A stretch of 64,000 bases of DNA from G963668435 sp963668435 (GTDB lineage: Bacteria; Latescibacterota; Latescibacteria; Latescibacterales; Latescibacteraceae), in NCBI GenBank assembly GCA_963668435.2, contig CAXXSC010000008.1, positions 1,611,482 through 1,675,481 of the forward strand, in the 5' to 3' direction. Within the stretch, counting starts at the first letter, position 1; each line of letters starts with the position of its first letter. Positions 38,388 to 44,971 of the stretch are shown here, one piece after another. The position numbers were made by a program, and so were the translations under genes. The notes beneath the pieces were generated by a model. That model searched no databases and was not told where the DNA came from. It saw nothing but the letters and a program-made list of their open reading frames with translations.

Positions 38388-38689
38388 CAATTGTTGAGGT
38401 AATAGGCTTCCGTTTTCATTATTTTCAACCTCGCCTGCTCGAAGTTCTCCGCCACCTTCGCAAATATCCGAACCGGTATCGGAGTCAGTCTCCACCTTCC
38501 GTCCGCCGTTTCCGCTTTCACCGCCCATCCGGCAATCTGGAGATTCGCCAGCACGGCCGTTACCTGTGTTGCGCTCATCCCCGTTTTTTGCCCCACTTCT
38601 CCCGGCGTTATCCCGTCCAGTTCCCGGCCCGCCATCGCTGCTATTGCTTTTATCAGACGTTGCTGGCTCTTGCTCGTGTAATCCGCCAT
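38387..38689 (-). CDS. Winged-helix DNA-binding protein
   Basis: 100 residues with ribosome site GGAGG. SQQRLIKAIAAMAGRELDGI, EVGQKTGMSATQVTAVLANL and GWAVKAETADGRWRLTPI form an IclR-like wHTH with a clear wing. It precedes the DUF3102-like gene with a one-base overlap. It is probably a regulator of early genes or transposition. Confidence 0.75.
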   Translation of the reverse strand: MADYTSKSQQRLIKAIAAMAGRELDGITPGEVGQKTGMSATQVTAVLANLQIAGWAVKAETADGRWRLTPIPVRIFAKVAENFEQARLKIMKTEAYYLNN

Positions 38690-38735
38690 TATTTGCCTCC
38701 GTGTTTTTCATATTTGAGCCTCTTTTTTTGGTGTG

Positions 38736-38817
38736 ATCCAAATACGAGGTACGTACTTCGTATTTGGATATTTTTTAAGATTGTCTCGTTCAAATGCGCG
38801 GATTCCGCGTATTTGAA
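38736..38817. repeat. Two related palindromes in the early operon
   Basis: First: ATCCAAATACGA and TCGTATTTGGAT (38736-38769, 10-bp loop). Second: TTCAAATGCGCGG and CCGCGTATTTGAA (38789-38817, 3-bp loop, one wobble). The arms share the pattern CAAATxCG. On the + strand the first is followed by six T. The second overlaps the stop of the 172-residue gene. Confidence 0.6.
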
Positions 38818-39308
38818 TATTGTCCCTTAACCTCATCAGTAAGGATTGTTGATAATTTTAAAGCTGTTTCGGTAGGCAGCGATTTGTTTTTAGCAGCTTT
38901 GAGAATGAAGTCTGCGAGGAGAAGTCTGGCATTGCATCTGTCTACCAATACCGCATGTTTAAACCAGAAGTTCATAGCAAATAATGTCAGGTGACGAGTG
39001 CATTTCGTCGTTCTGCCTTTAAGGATATCCAAAGCGCAGTAACAGAATTCCAGGAATCGCTTATCGGCCCGGATTCTGTTAGGGGTTTTGAATAATTCAT
39101 TCATATACTGGGCAGCGGTGGGAAACTCTTTGGTGATTTCCTCAGTCATGAAGTGAGCACGTCTGACTTTTTCCTTATATATCTCTTTATTATCTGTCGA
39201 TATCTCGGGGTGTTTTTGGAAAAACACAGAGACAATTTCTTCGATTGCCTTTTCAAAATCATCCAACTGCCGTTCATCTTTTCCTTTTACTCTTGGCCCA
39301 CTGCACAT
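38790..39308 (-). CDS. Early phage protein of unknown function
   Basis: 172 residues, mostly alpha-helical (FEKAIEEIVSVFFQKHPEIS, YMNELFKTPNRIRADKRFLE, AMNFWFKHAVLVDRCNARLL). I do not recognise a family. It lies between the CII-like gene and the wHTH gene. The second palindrome covers its stop codon. Confidence 0.6.
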   Translation of the reverse strand: MCSGPRVKGKDERQLDDFEKAIEEIVSVFFQKHPEISTDNKEIYKEKVRRAHFMTEEITKEFPTAAQYMNELFKTPNRIRADKRFLEFCYCALDILKGRTTKCTRHLTLFAMNFWFKHAVLVDRCNARLLLADFILKAAKNKSLPTETALKLSTILTDEVKGQYSNTRNPRI

Positions 39309-39323
39309 ACTTAATTCCCCTTT

Positions 39324-39800
39324 CTACAAATCCAACTCTATCTGATTGCCCTTTTTGACCTCTTCCATGAGCTCGACAGCACCTTTCATGACCTGATGCA
39401 GCATATCGATTGCTTTCTCCTGGGAGCTGCCCTTGTCGTTATATTCATTCAGAGCGCTGATCGCATCCGTGGTCAGGCGCTGAAAGTCGTTGGCGCTTTT
39501 CATACGGTCCTTTTTCGAACGGCCGCTTTTGGGGATGGGAATGCTGATCTGTCCCATGCTGTAGTTGAGGAAATCAAGGATAGTGGTCTCGCCCTGGGCG
39601 TTCATGAAGGGAATAAGTTTCCGCAGATTGAAACCGGCCCCGGAATCGCCATCGAGCGAGGCACGTTTAAGGGAGCTTTCAGAGTAATCGATTTTGTCGA
39701 CGAGTTGACCAGGCGTATATTTGCCGCGATTAACACAGAGCCACAGGCAATCAGTCAGCGTCATGGACGGGCGGAAACGGGATAGCAGCTTTTTAGCCAT
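39324..39800 (-). CDS. CII-like phage regulatory protein
   Basis: 158 residues. TLTDCLWLCVNRGKYTPGQL, VDKIDYSESSLKRASLDGDS and FNLRKLIPFMNAQGETTILD resemble phage CII/CP76-type regulators that act as tetrameric activators. A basic linker and a coiled C-terminus follow. The start overlaps the stop of the 50-residue membrane gene. Confidence 0.65.
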   Translation of the reverse strand: MAKKLLSRFRPSMTLTDCLWLCVNRGKYTPGQLVDKIDYSESSLKRASLDGDSGAGFNLRKLIPFMNAQGETTILDFLNYSMGQISIPIPKSGRSKKDRMKSANDFQRLTTDAISALNEYNDKGSSQEKAIDMLHQVMKGAVELMEEVKKGNQIELDL

Positions 39801-39952
39801 TATTCGCCTCCCTGTAGAGTCGATGTGTGGAGACTGATAATCTCCATACGGAGGGCTTCGATCTGCTCATGCTGCCGCTGGAATGTGCCGATCATTACAT
39901 AGAGCAGCATGGCGTAAAACACGAATGCGAAAATGTAGTCATGCAGTTTCAT
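39800..39952 (-). CDS. Small single-span membrane protein
   Basis: 50 residues, start AAAAGGAGCCGCA-ATG at 39952. The sequence is MKLHDYIFAFVFYAMLLYVM then a charged tail (RQHEQIEALRMEIISL). One membrane helix and a short coiled coil are predicted. Its TAA overlaps the next ATG. It is probably a membrane modulator, but its function is unknown. Confidence 0.6.
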   Translation of the reverse strand: MKLHDYIFAFVFYAMLLYVMIGTFQRQHEQIEALRMEIISLHTSTLQGGE

Positions 39953-40024
39953 TGCGGCTCCTTTTTTAGTGAAATTTTATACCATAGTTTTGTTTTGTTA
40001 CCGAAAACGGTTGAAAACTTTACA

Positions 40025-40052
40025 TTGACAGCCAACATTTTGTTGGTATATT
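40025..40052 (+). promoter_or_regulatory. Rightward promoter facing ner and the repressor
   Basis: TTGACA (40025-40030), a 16-bp spacer and TATATT (40047-40052). Transcription from about 40060 would run antisense to ner and then sense into the repressor gene. Confidence 0.5.
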
Positions 40053-40065
40053 GTGCGTAAAAGCG

Positions 40066-40104
40066 GCAAGGCCCTTGCTCCCGCCCAAAGGTTGAGGGCC
40101 TTGC
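40066..40104. terminator. 10-bp hairpin just past the ner stop
   Basis: GCAAGGCCCT and AGGGCCTTGC, a perfect 10-bp stem with a 19-nt loop. It lies 3 bp past the end of the ner-like gene, so it could attenuate the leftward early transcript. No long T-run follows. Confidence 0.5.
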
Positions 40105-40106
40105 GT

Positions 40107-40331
40107 TTAGACTGCTATGTTGCGGTTTGTCGCGCGGGCGATTTTAAGTTCGCCAGGCTTCATACCGAGCAGCCTTTCTATGTGTGCAGTGACGGGCCGG
40201 GATGTTGCTTTTCCCCAAATCACTAAGTGGACCGTAACCTTTGATATGCAAAGATCACGGGCTATTTTGTTTTGATTATATCCCTTATCACTAAGGAGAG
40301 ACTTGATTTCGGAACCAGTGTAGGTATGCAT
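40107..40331 (-). CDS. Ner-like HTH regulator
   Basis: 74 residues from the ATG at 40331 (MHTYTGSEIKSLLSDKGYNQ). The helix-turn-helix NKIARDLCISKVTVHLVIWG and tail ATSRPVTAHIERLLGM are of the Ner/Nlp-like small-regulator type. It is the first gene of the leftward early operon, divergent from the repressor, as ner is in Mu. It should negatively control early and repressor promoters. Confidence 0.75.
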   Translation of the reverse strand: MHTYTGSEIKSLLSDKGYNQNKIARDLCISKVTVHLVIWGKATSRPVTAHIERLLGMKPGELKIARATNRNIAV

Positions 40332-40368
40332 TAAAGACCCCAAACAGTTAGTTTAACCTGTAATTGTA

Positions 40369-40400
40369 TGTATAATATACAGACTATCTGTATTTGTCAA
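40369..40400 (-). promoter_or_regulatory. Early promoter with two overlapping operators
   Basis: Leftward TTGACA (40400-40395), a 17-bp spacer and TATTAT (40377-40372). The palindrome ATACAGA-cta-TCTGTAT (40377-40393) fills the spacer, and the palindrome TGTATA-a-TATACA (40369-40381) covers the -10. This is the expected lysis-lysogeny switch. Confidence 0.7.
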
Positions 40401-40424
40401 GTATATTATCAGAAGGTGCGTATT

Positions 40425-41075
40425 ATGTCCAATAAAATTCCCGCTGAGAATGAGCGTATGGCTTTTTACTTCAAGCTTGCTGGGCTTAAACAAGTATCTG
40501 TTGCAGATATTTTAGGGATTAAACAGCAGACGGTTTCTCAGATACTAAATGGAAAGAGCGGAATATCGGATCAGGTCTTGCGGGTGTTGGAACTGCAATT
40601 CGGCCTCAATCCAGAATGGATAAGAATGGGCGAAGGGAATATGGTTATTCCTGAGGAGGATCGAAGAGCAATTCAACCTCTAAAACTCGCGCGTATTCCG
40701 ATTCTGAAAGATATTCCAGCCGGAAAATGGGAGAGTTGGAAAGATATAATATCGACTGATATAATCGACGGTTTTATTGATTTACCCTCTTTACCAGGCA
40801 ATGATTTTTTCGCTGTTGTGATGCCTGATCGTGCTATGGAGCCAAGAATACTTAAAGGTGAAATAGTAGTGGTTGCCCCCAATAAAATAATAAAAGAGAT
40901 CGCGTTAATTCGTCAGCCTCAAGGATTTATTATTCGCGGAATAGAGCGATGTGGGGATGAATATAGATTTCAGCTTCATGCTTTAAATCCAACAAAAAAA
41001 GATGATGACATCATTCCTGATGACGAAACTGTTTTGTATACCCCTGTAAAAGTTATGAGTTTGCGAGATATCTAA
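40425..41075 (+). CDS. CI/LexA-like phage repressor without S24 catalytic residues
   Basis: 216 residues from the ATG at 40425; the earlier in-frame ATG lies in the operator. HTH VSVADILGIKQQTVSQILNG is followed by a LexA/CI C-terminal domain. The hinge ILKDIPAGKW keeps an Ala-Gly like the LexA cleavage site, but the Ser motif GDSMEP reads DRAMEP and the catalytic Lys region reads GFIIRGI. Both residues of the Ser-Lys dyad are therefore missing, so self-cleavage is not expected. It divergently represses the early promoter. Confidence 0.85.
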   Translation: MSNKIPAENERMAFYFKLAGLKQVSVADILGIKQQTVSQILNGKSGISDQVLRVLELQFGLNPEWIRMGEGNMVIPEEDRRAIQPLKLARIPILKDIPAGKWESWKDIISTDIIDGFIDLPSLPGNDFFAVVMPDRAMEPRILKGEIVVVAPNKIIKEIALIRQPQGFIIRGIERCGDEYRFQLHALNPTKKDDDIIPDDETVLYTPVKVMSLRDI

Positions 41076-41102
41076 TAACTGATGTGAAGGGAGGAGGATT
41101 AG

Positions 41103-41819
41103 ATGGGAAATGGTGTTGACGGGACGAGAAGTAAGCGGCAGAAGAAAAGCTGGTATGAAAGCAGAACAGTTGTTGTGATATTTACAATTTTTCTTTTTCC
41201 TCTCGGGGTGTATGGCCTTTGGAAAAGCAGTCGCTTCAAATCTTGGAAAGAGCTTGGAGTAATCGGGAAATTATGGCGTTGTTGTTGGGTGTTTTTCGCA
41301 CTCGGCCTTTTTTCAGCTTTTTGGTCAAATGAAGATTCGACAAAGAGTAATATTGAGCAAAATCTTCAAGAAACAATGAATGAACAGAGTCAAAAAATAT
41401 CACCTCAAAGAAAGCCTCAAAAAGACGTAGTAATAAACGCCTCATTTTCCCGACTTAGCAATGAAAACAACACAATATGGATGACATATTATGGAAGAAT
41501 CCATATAAATCTTCACAAGCCCCATATGCGAGAAAATGATCAACTATCCTCACACAATGACAACAATGTGAAAATGATTGGCGCAGAGTACTTCCATAAC
41601 AATGAAAAGCGTTATTGTAATAATGACACTGGCACGAGTATACGCCTCACGTTAACATGCCTCGATTATGAGAACAAGCGCGCAAAATTTGAGTTCGAGG
41701 CTTTATTGCAGAATAGTCTGCGCAATAACGGGAAAAGTGTAAAAGTGCAGTTTGAGCTTACGGGACTGCATTTTGAAAATGCAGTCAAAGCACAAGTGAT
41801 TGCAGCAGATGAGACGTAA
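41103..41819 (+). CDS. Membrane-anchored accessory protein of unknown function
   Basis: 238 residues with a strong ribosome site (GGGAGGAGG). Two hydrophobic helices near the N-terminus (VVVIFTIFLFPLGVYGLW and WRCCWVFFALGLFSAFW) precede a Ser/Asn-rich linker and a beta-rich C-terminal domain, probably outside the cytoplasm. It is co-directional with the repressor and 27 bp behind it, so it may be expressed in the lysogen. This is a common place for superinfection-exclusion genes. No family is recognised. Confidence 0.65.
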   Translation: MGNGVDGTRSKRQKKSWYESRTVVVIFTIFLFPLGVYGLWKSSRFKSWKELGVIGKLWRCCWVFFALGLFSAFWSNEDSTKSNIEQNLQETMNEQSQKISPQRKPQKDVVINASFSRLSNENNTIWMTYYGRIHINLHKPHMRENDQLSSHNDNNVKMIGAEYFHNNEKRYCNNDTGTSIRLTLTCLDYENKRAKFEFEALLQNSLRNNGKSVKVQFELTGLHFENAVKAQVIAADET

Positions 41820-41821
41820 GA

Positions 41822-41851
41822 AAACGGCCGGGTTAAGGAATCCGGCCGTTT
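41822..41851 (+). terminator. Hairpin after the repressor-linked gene
   Basis: AAACGGCCGG and CCGGCCGTTT, a perfect 10-bp stem with a 10-nt loop, 2 bp after the stop at 41819. The T-run is short, so termination may be partial. Confidence 0.65.
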
Positions 41852-41881
41852 GTGTTAAAATGGGCTGAAAAGGAGAGGATG

Positions 41882-42346
41882 ATGAAAATCGATTTCACTC
41901 TTGTCGCTGCTGTTGCTGGTGTCGCCTTTGGTCTTGTCGGAACCATACTCGGTCTATTGAATACATGGCAATCTTTTAATCGTGACCGGGTGCGGATTCA
42001 GGTAATTCCTGTGGGGCTTTTGTACAGTAACGGCATGAAAAGCATCGGGATCGAGGTCACAAATCATAGTGTTTTCCCGGTTACAATAACTGAGGTAAGC
42101 TTTGCACTTCCCGGAGTAAAAAAATATCGATTCCAATTCCTTCCCACTGTTCTTGAGGGCTGCGATCTTCCGCAGCTCATGGAGGCACGCACATCTTTCA
42201 CAGTCCGGTTTCCACCCTGGATTCTTAACCACCCAGAATGGGAGAACGTCAACAAGGCTTTCGTCAGAACTGCCTGTGGTAAACGATTCTCCGGCACAAG
42301 CGGCGCTCTCCGACAACTCGTAAGGTCCGCCGCAAGAAAACAGTGA
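41882..42346 (+). CDS. Single-span membrane accessory protein
   Basis: 154 residues from the ATG at 41882, with AAAGGAGAGG upstream. An N-terminal helix (VAAVAGVAFGLVGTILGLL) precedes a beta-sandwich-like domain (RIQVIPVGLLYSNGMKSIG, IEVTNHSVFPVTITEVSFAL) and a basic C-terminus (GALRQLVRSAARKQ). Similar proteins occur scattered in bacteria and phages without known function. It may be made in the lysogen together with the repressor. Confidence 0.7.
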   Translation: MKIDFTLVAAVAGVAFGLVGTILGLLNTWQSFNRDRVRIQVIPVGLLYSNGMKSIGIEVTNHSVFPVTITEVSFALPGVKKYRFQFLPTVLEGCDLPQLMEARTSFTVRFPPWILNHPEWENVNKAFVRTACGKRFSGTSGALRQLVRSAARKQ

Positions 42347-42442
42347 GTCTTTTATCCTGTAATAAAGAGAGCATAACCGATCAAAGAGTGTCTGTAGAAG
42401 CATAGTGGCTCCTTTACGTTCTGAAGTCTCGCTAAAGACGGT

Positions 42443-42721
42443 TTAGCGTACTACGCCGTTTGTGTTTGCTTCTTTAGCGGGAGAATGGTATTCAACAAAG
42501 CGTTTCAGGCTATCGATGAAGTCCCCGCCTGACGAAATTTTATCAACAAGATCAGAAAGAGCACGAACCAACATGCGGAAATCTTCCCGCTCCAGCCATG
42601 CCTCCTGTTCGGCAACGGGATTGTTGACATAAAAGCCTCCACCGCCTTGTCCACCAAGATAGGGACAGTTTGCAGGCGGATTGAGCGCGACTGAGCCTGT
42701 TGAAGCGTATGGACAGTTCAT
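42443..42721 (-). CDS. MNCP-motif small protein A
   Basis: 92 residues with ribosome site AAAGGAG. The N-terminus MNCPYASTGSVALNPPANCP continues as YLGGQGGGG and NNPVAEQEAW, then an alpha-helical tail (REDFRMLVRALSDLVDKISS). It is clearly paralogous to the next gene (42767-43186), including the leader before the ATG. Two CP motifs might bind metal or become modified. I know no family. Confidence 0.7.
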   Translation of the reverse strand: MNCPYASTGSVALNPPANCPYLGGQGGGGFYVNNPVAEQEAWLEREDFRMLVRALSDLVDKISSGGDFIDSLKRFVEYHSPAKEANTNGVVR

Positions 42722-42766
42722 AGAGAATCTCCTTTCAGAAAAAGCGCATTAATCTCGAAAAAGGCA

Positions 42767-43186
42767 TCACATCGGAGTAGTGGGCGGCCCGATTACTGCG
42801 CAATACAGTAAATAAGCAACAGCATCCTCATTGAATCCCTTTTCTATGATGAAAGAGAGAACTTCGTTTGCCTGTTCGAGGTTGCTTTTTTCGCTTTTCT
42901 CCGGGGTATCGGTATCTTGTGCCGATGCCCCTGTTTTTTCGGTGACAGCATGGTTGTCGATAAGGCGCTCCAGCTCCTTGATAAAACGCTCTCCTGAAGA
43001 GGCGGGATTGTCTAAAATGGCGTTGAGCGAGCGAACCAGCTTGCGGAAGTCTTCCCGCGCCTGCCATTCTTCATGTTCAGCGACGGGATTGTTGACATTA
43101 ACGCCGCCACCTTGTCCGCCAAGATAGGGACAGTTTGCCGGTGGATTGAGAGCGTATGAGCCTTTTGAAGTAAACGGGCAATTCAT
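42767..43186 (-). CDS. MNCP-motif small protein B
   Basis: 139 residues with ribosome site AAAGGAG. MNCPFTSKGSYALNPPANCP, YLGGQGGG and NNPVAEHEEW match protein A, followed by REDFRKLVRSLNAILDN. It then has a linker and a C-terminal helical extension (NEVLSFIIEKGFNEDAVAYL) that A lacks. A tandem duplication within the leftward accessory block is the simplest explanation. Confidence 0.7.
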   Translation of the reverse strand: MNCPFTSKGSYALNPPANCPYLGGQGGGVNVNNPVAEHEEWQAREDFRKLVRSLNAILDNPASSGERFIKELERLIDNHAVTEKTGASAQDTDTPEKSEKSNLEQANEVLSFIIEKGFNEDAVAYLLYCAVIGPPTTPM

Positions 43187-43199
43187 TGAAAAACTCCTT

Positions 43200-43688
43200 T
43201 CAGAAATGGTTTAATAGCGAGAAAACAATCATGGCCAGACCGCCCAAAAGACGGTCATAATGGATTTGACGCGTATCATCCATAGTCAACTCTATCCCAA
43301 CGAGATCGGCAATTTCCAGTGACTCCCTTCCTCCGATCCACACGCCATACCGGGCGAAAGAGTACATTGACTCCGATGCCTCCCACCCGAGAACTCCGCA
43401 GCCGATCAGAAAGACAACGCTGGGAAATGCCGCGTAAAACGAAAGCCAGGGGACGGCCTGGATGAACGGCAGCCCGAGGAGGATGAGCTCGGCCAGCACG
43501 ATGACCAGGTAAATACACAGCCGGTGATAGATGGCGAACCATCGATGATTGCGGACGCCGAGATCGTACTCGGGCGGATCGGGATCGACGGCCATCTTGT
43601 CTTTGGGCTGGATCATGATCATGCCCTGGACAGCGCCCCAGAGGCCGCCGAACAGGATTGCGGTGATGAGTATTTGAAGCTGTTGCAT
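43200..43688 (-). CDS. Multi-span membrane protein of the accessory block
   Basis: 162 residues with GGAGG before the ATG. Three hydrophobic segments (ITAILFGGLWGAVQGMIMI, LCIYLVIVLAELILLGLPFI, LSFYAAFPSVVFLIGCGVLG) with a charged loop and a C-terminal cytoplasmic part. The function is unknown. It lies 13 bp before MNCP protein B in the same transcript. Confidence 0.6.
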   Translation of the reverse strand: MQQLQILITAILFGGLWGAVQGMIMIQPKDKMAVDPDPPEYDLGVRNHRWFAIYHRLCIYLVIVLAELILLGLPFIQAVPWLSFYAAFPSVVFLIGCGVLGWEASESMYSFARYGVWIGGRESLEIADLVGIELTMDDTRQIHYDRLLGGLAMIVFSLLNHF

Positions 43689-43690
43689 GG

Positions 43691-44089
43691 TTAAACCTCC
43701 GTTCTGAATTTGTTAACAATTTCATCCGAAAGATTCCACAGCCCCAGACGGCCTTTCATGGGGATTGGTGTCTTGAACATGCGGGGATTTTCGAGTTTCC
43801 AGCAGAAAGGGCCGGTTGCAAACGGATCGTCGGCATGGGACTCGTTGTACACCTCGCAGCCGACCAGATCGACAACGCCGAGCAGAACACCGCGTTCAAG
43901 CTCCGCCAGCGGGCAGATCGGGAACAGCAGCTTGTGGATTTCGTCTGAGATACCGTGCTGCCAGGGCTGCATACCGGCGTGGATCACGAGAGGACCCTTG
44001 AAGCTTGTGGACCATGAGCGGTTCTCGATTTTCTTTATACCGGTAACGATAGCACTGGCCCAGGGCTGTTGAATGGTTATGGCTTTCAT
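43691..44089 (-). CDS. ASCH-domain protein
   Basis: 132 residues. MKAITIQQPWASAIVTGIKK, IENRSWSTSFKGPLVIHAG and GVLLGVVDLVGC are the usual ASCH landmarks (QPWA, ENR.W, and the hydrophobic core). ASCH domains bind RNA or modified nucleotides. Here the gene follows a PP-loop PAPS-reductase-like gene by 10 bp, a pairing that suggests a shared role in nucleic-acid modification; this is inference. Confidence 0.88.
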   Translation of the reverse strand: MKAITIQQPWASAIVTGIKKIENRSWSTSFKGPLVIHAGMQPWQHGISDEIHKLLFPICPLAELERGVLLGVVDLVGCEVYNESHADDPFATGPFCWKLENPRMFKTPIPMKGRLGLWNLSDEIVNKFRTEV

Positions 44090-44099
44090 GGTGTTTCCT

Positions 44100-44789
44100 T
44101 TATAGTTTGAGCGTCAATTGCTTTGATTCTTCGATAAATCTCTGCTCGATTTGATCGAGTGTCATACCCGGCCTGAATGTCCGGTGACTCATTTTGTCGA
44201 GCCGTTTCATGTTCGCCCACAATTCGGGATAGTCTCGCCATACCATTTTGAGTTCTGGCAGCGATTGAAGCGGACACAGATAGCACGACACACGTCTTCT
44301 TCTCTCGTACAGCCCCCTCCAATGAAAGCCGAGTGAATAGCAGTATTCAAGGCAGTCACGCTCAGTCATTCCCCACTCAATAAGAGGATAACGGTTTCGC
44401 TCATCATCCTGCATCCGGTGTGACTCATCGGCAGCAATACCCTGATAGCTGTAGTCTCTTCGTCGACCTCGATCTATTGAATCTGTTTTGATTTTTGTAC
44501 ACCACCTATTCCCAATATCCGACCAGCCATAACCAATTTTACCTCTATTATCACCTTTCGTTTTGACATGCTGCGTCATCCAATATTCAAAGTCGCCGCG
44601 ATTCGGTATTTCAACCGTAAACGGCACATCAATCATGAAGCGCACTTTATCGATATGTTCAAGCATTTCAGGAAATTCAACGCCGAGGTCGACAAATACC
44701 ACCTCATCTATCGGCATGCCTATTTCTATCATCATGAACAACATGGCCGTGCTGTCTTTGCCACCAGAAAAAGACACGATGTGCTTCAT
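44100..44789 (-). CDS. PP-loop PAPS-reductase-family protein
   Basis: 229 residues. The PP-loop FSGGKDSTAML begins at residue 6, VVFVDLGVEFPEMLEHID follows, and Cys residues sit in RWCTKIK and VSCYLCPLQ. The last resembles the zinc or Fe-S site of phage PAPS-reductase-like enzymes. True PAPS reductases end with an ECGxH motif, which is absent. It may activate a nucleotide or sulfur group for DNA or RNA modification rather than reduce sulfate. The stop of a remnant gene overlaps its ATG. Confidence 0.8.
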   Translation of the reverse strand: MKHIVSFSGGKDSTAMLFMMIEIGMPIDEVVFVDLGVEFPEMLEHIDKVRFMIDVPFTVEIPNRGDFEYWMTQHVKTKGDNRGKIGYGWSDIGNRWCTKIKTDSIDRGRRRDYSYQGIAADESHRMQDDERNRYPLIEWGMTERDCLEYCYSLGFHWRGLYERRRRVSCYLCPLQSLPELKMVWRDYPELWANMKRLDKMSHRTFRPGMTLDQIEQRFIEESKQLTLKL

Positions 44790-44897
44790 TTCACCTCCGG
44801 CATTTCATTCCAGATGTCACCCTCCAGCTCGCGGCCCGCAGCCCTCGACAAGCGTTAAAGTTCGCTCCCAATACAGCCCCCGCTCCAATCGTGTCAT
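44787..44897 (-). pseudogene. Internally deleted phage gene (DUF5131/Gp37-68-like ends)
   Basis: A very strong ribosome site (AAAGGAGG) precedes ATG at 44897. Frame 0 reads MTRLERGLYWERTLTLVEGC, like the start of DUF5131-type proteins (W....TGCTPVS), but stops after 26 codons. The next frame reads GRELEGDIWNEMPEVK and ends in TGA overlapping the PAPS-reductase ATG. I infer that the middle of a longer gene was deleted and both ends remain. It now acts at most as a translational coupler. Confidence 0.45.
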
Positions 44898-44928
44898 GCT
44901 TTCCTCCTTTCAATGAGGTTCAAAAACT

Positions 44929-44953
44929 GGAGTACGCATATCATGCGTACTCC
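44929..44953. promoter_or_regulatory. 25-bp perfect palindrome before the late operon
   Basis: GGAGTACGCAT, atc, ATGCGTACTCC. Two 11-bp arms are exact reverse complements. It lies between the leftward accessory block and the rightward late genes, where a Mor/C-type activator site is expected. Confidence 0.6.
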
Positions 44954-44971
44954 ACCTCTCGAATTCAACTG

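Noticed and set aside
37467..38741. The full 424-codon version of the DUF3102-like gene
   Set aside because: Its first 118 codons are low-complexity and are the off-frame reading of a convincing wHTH gene.
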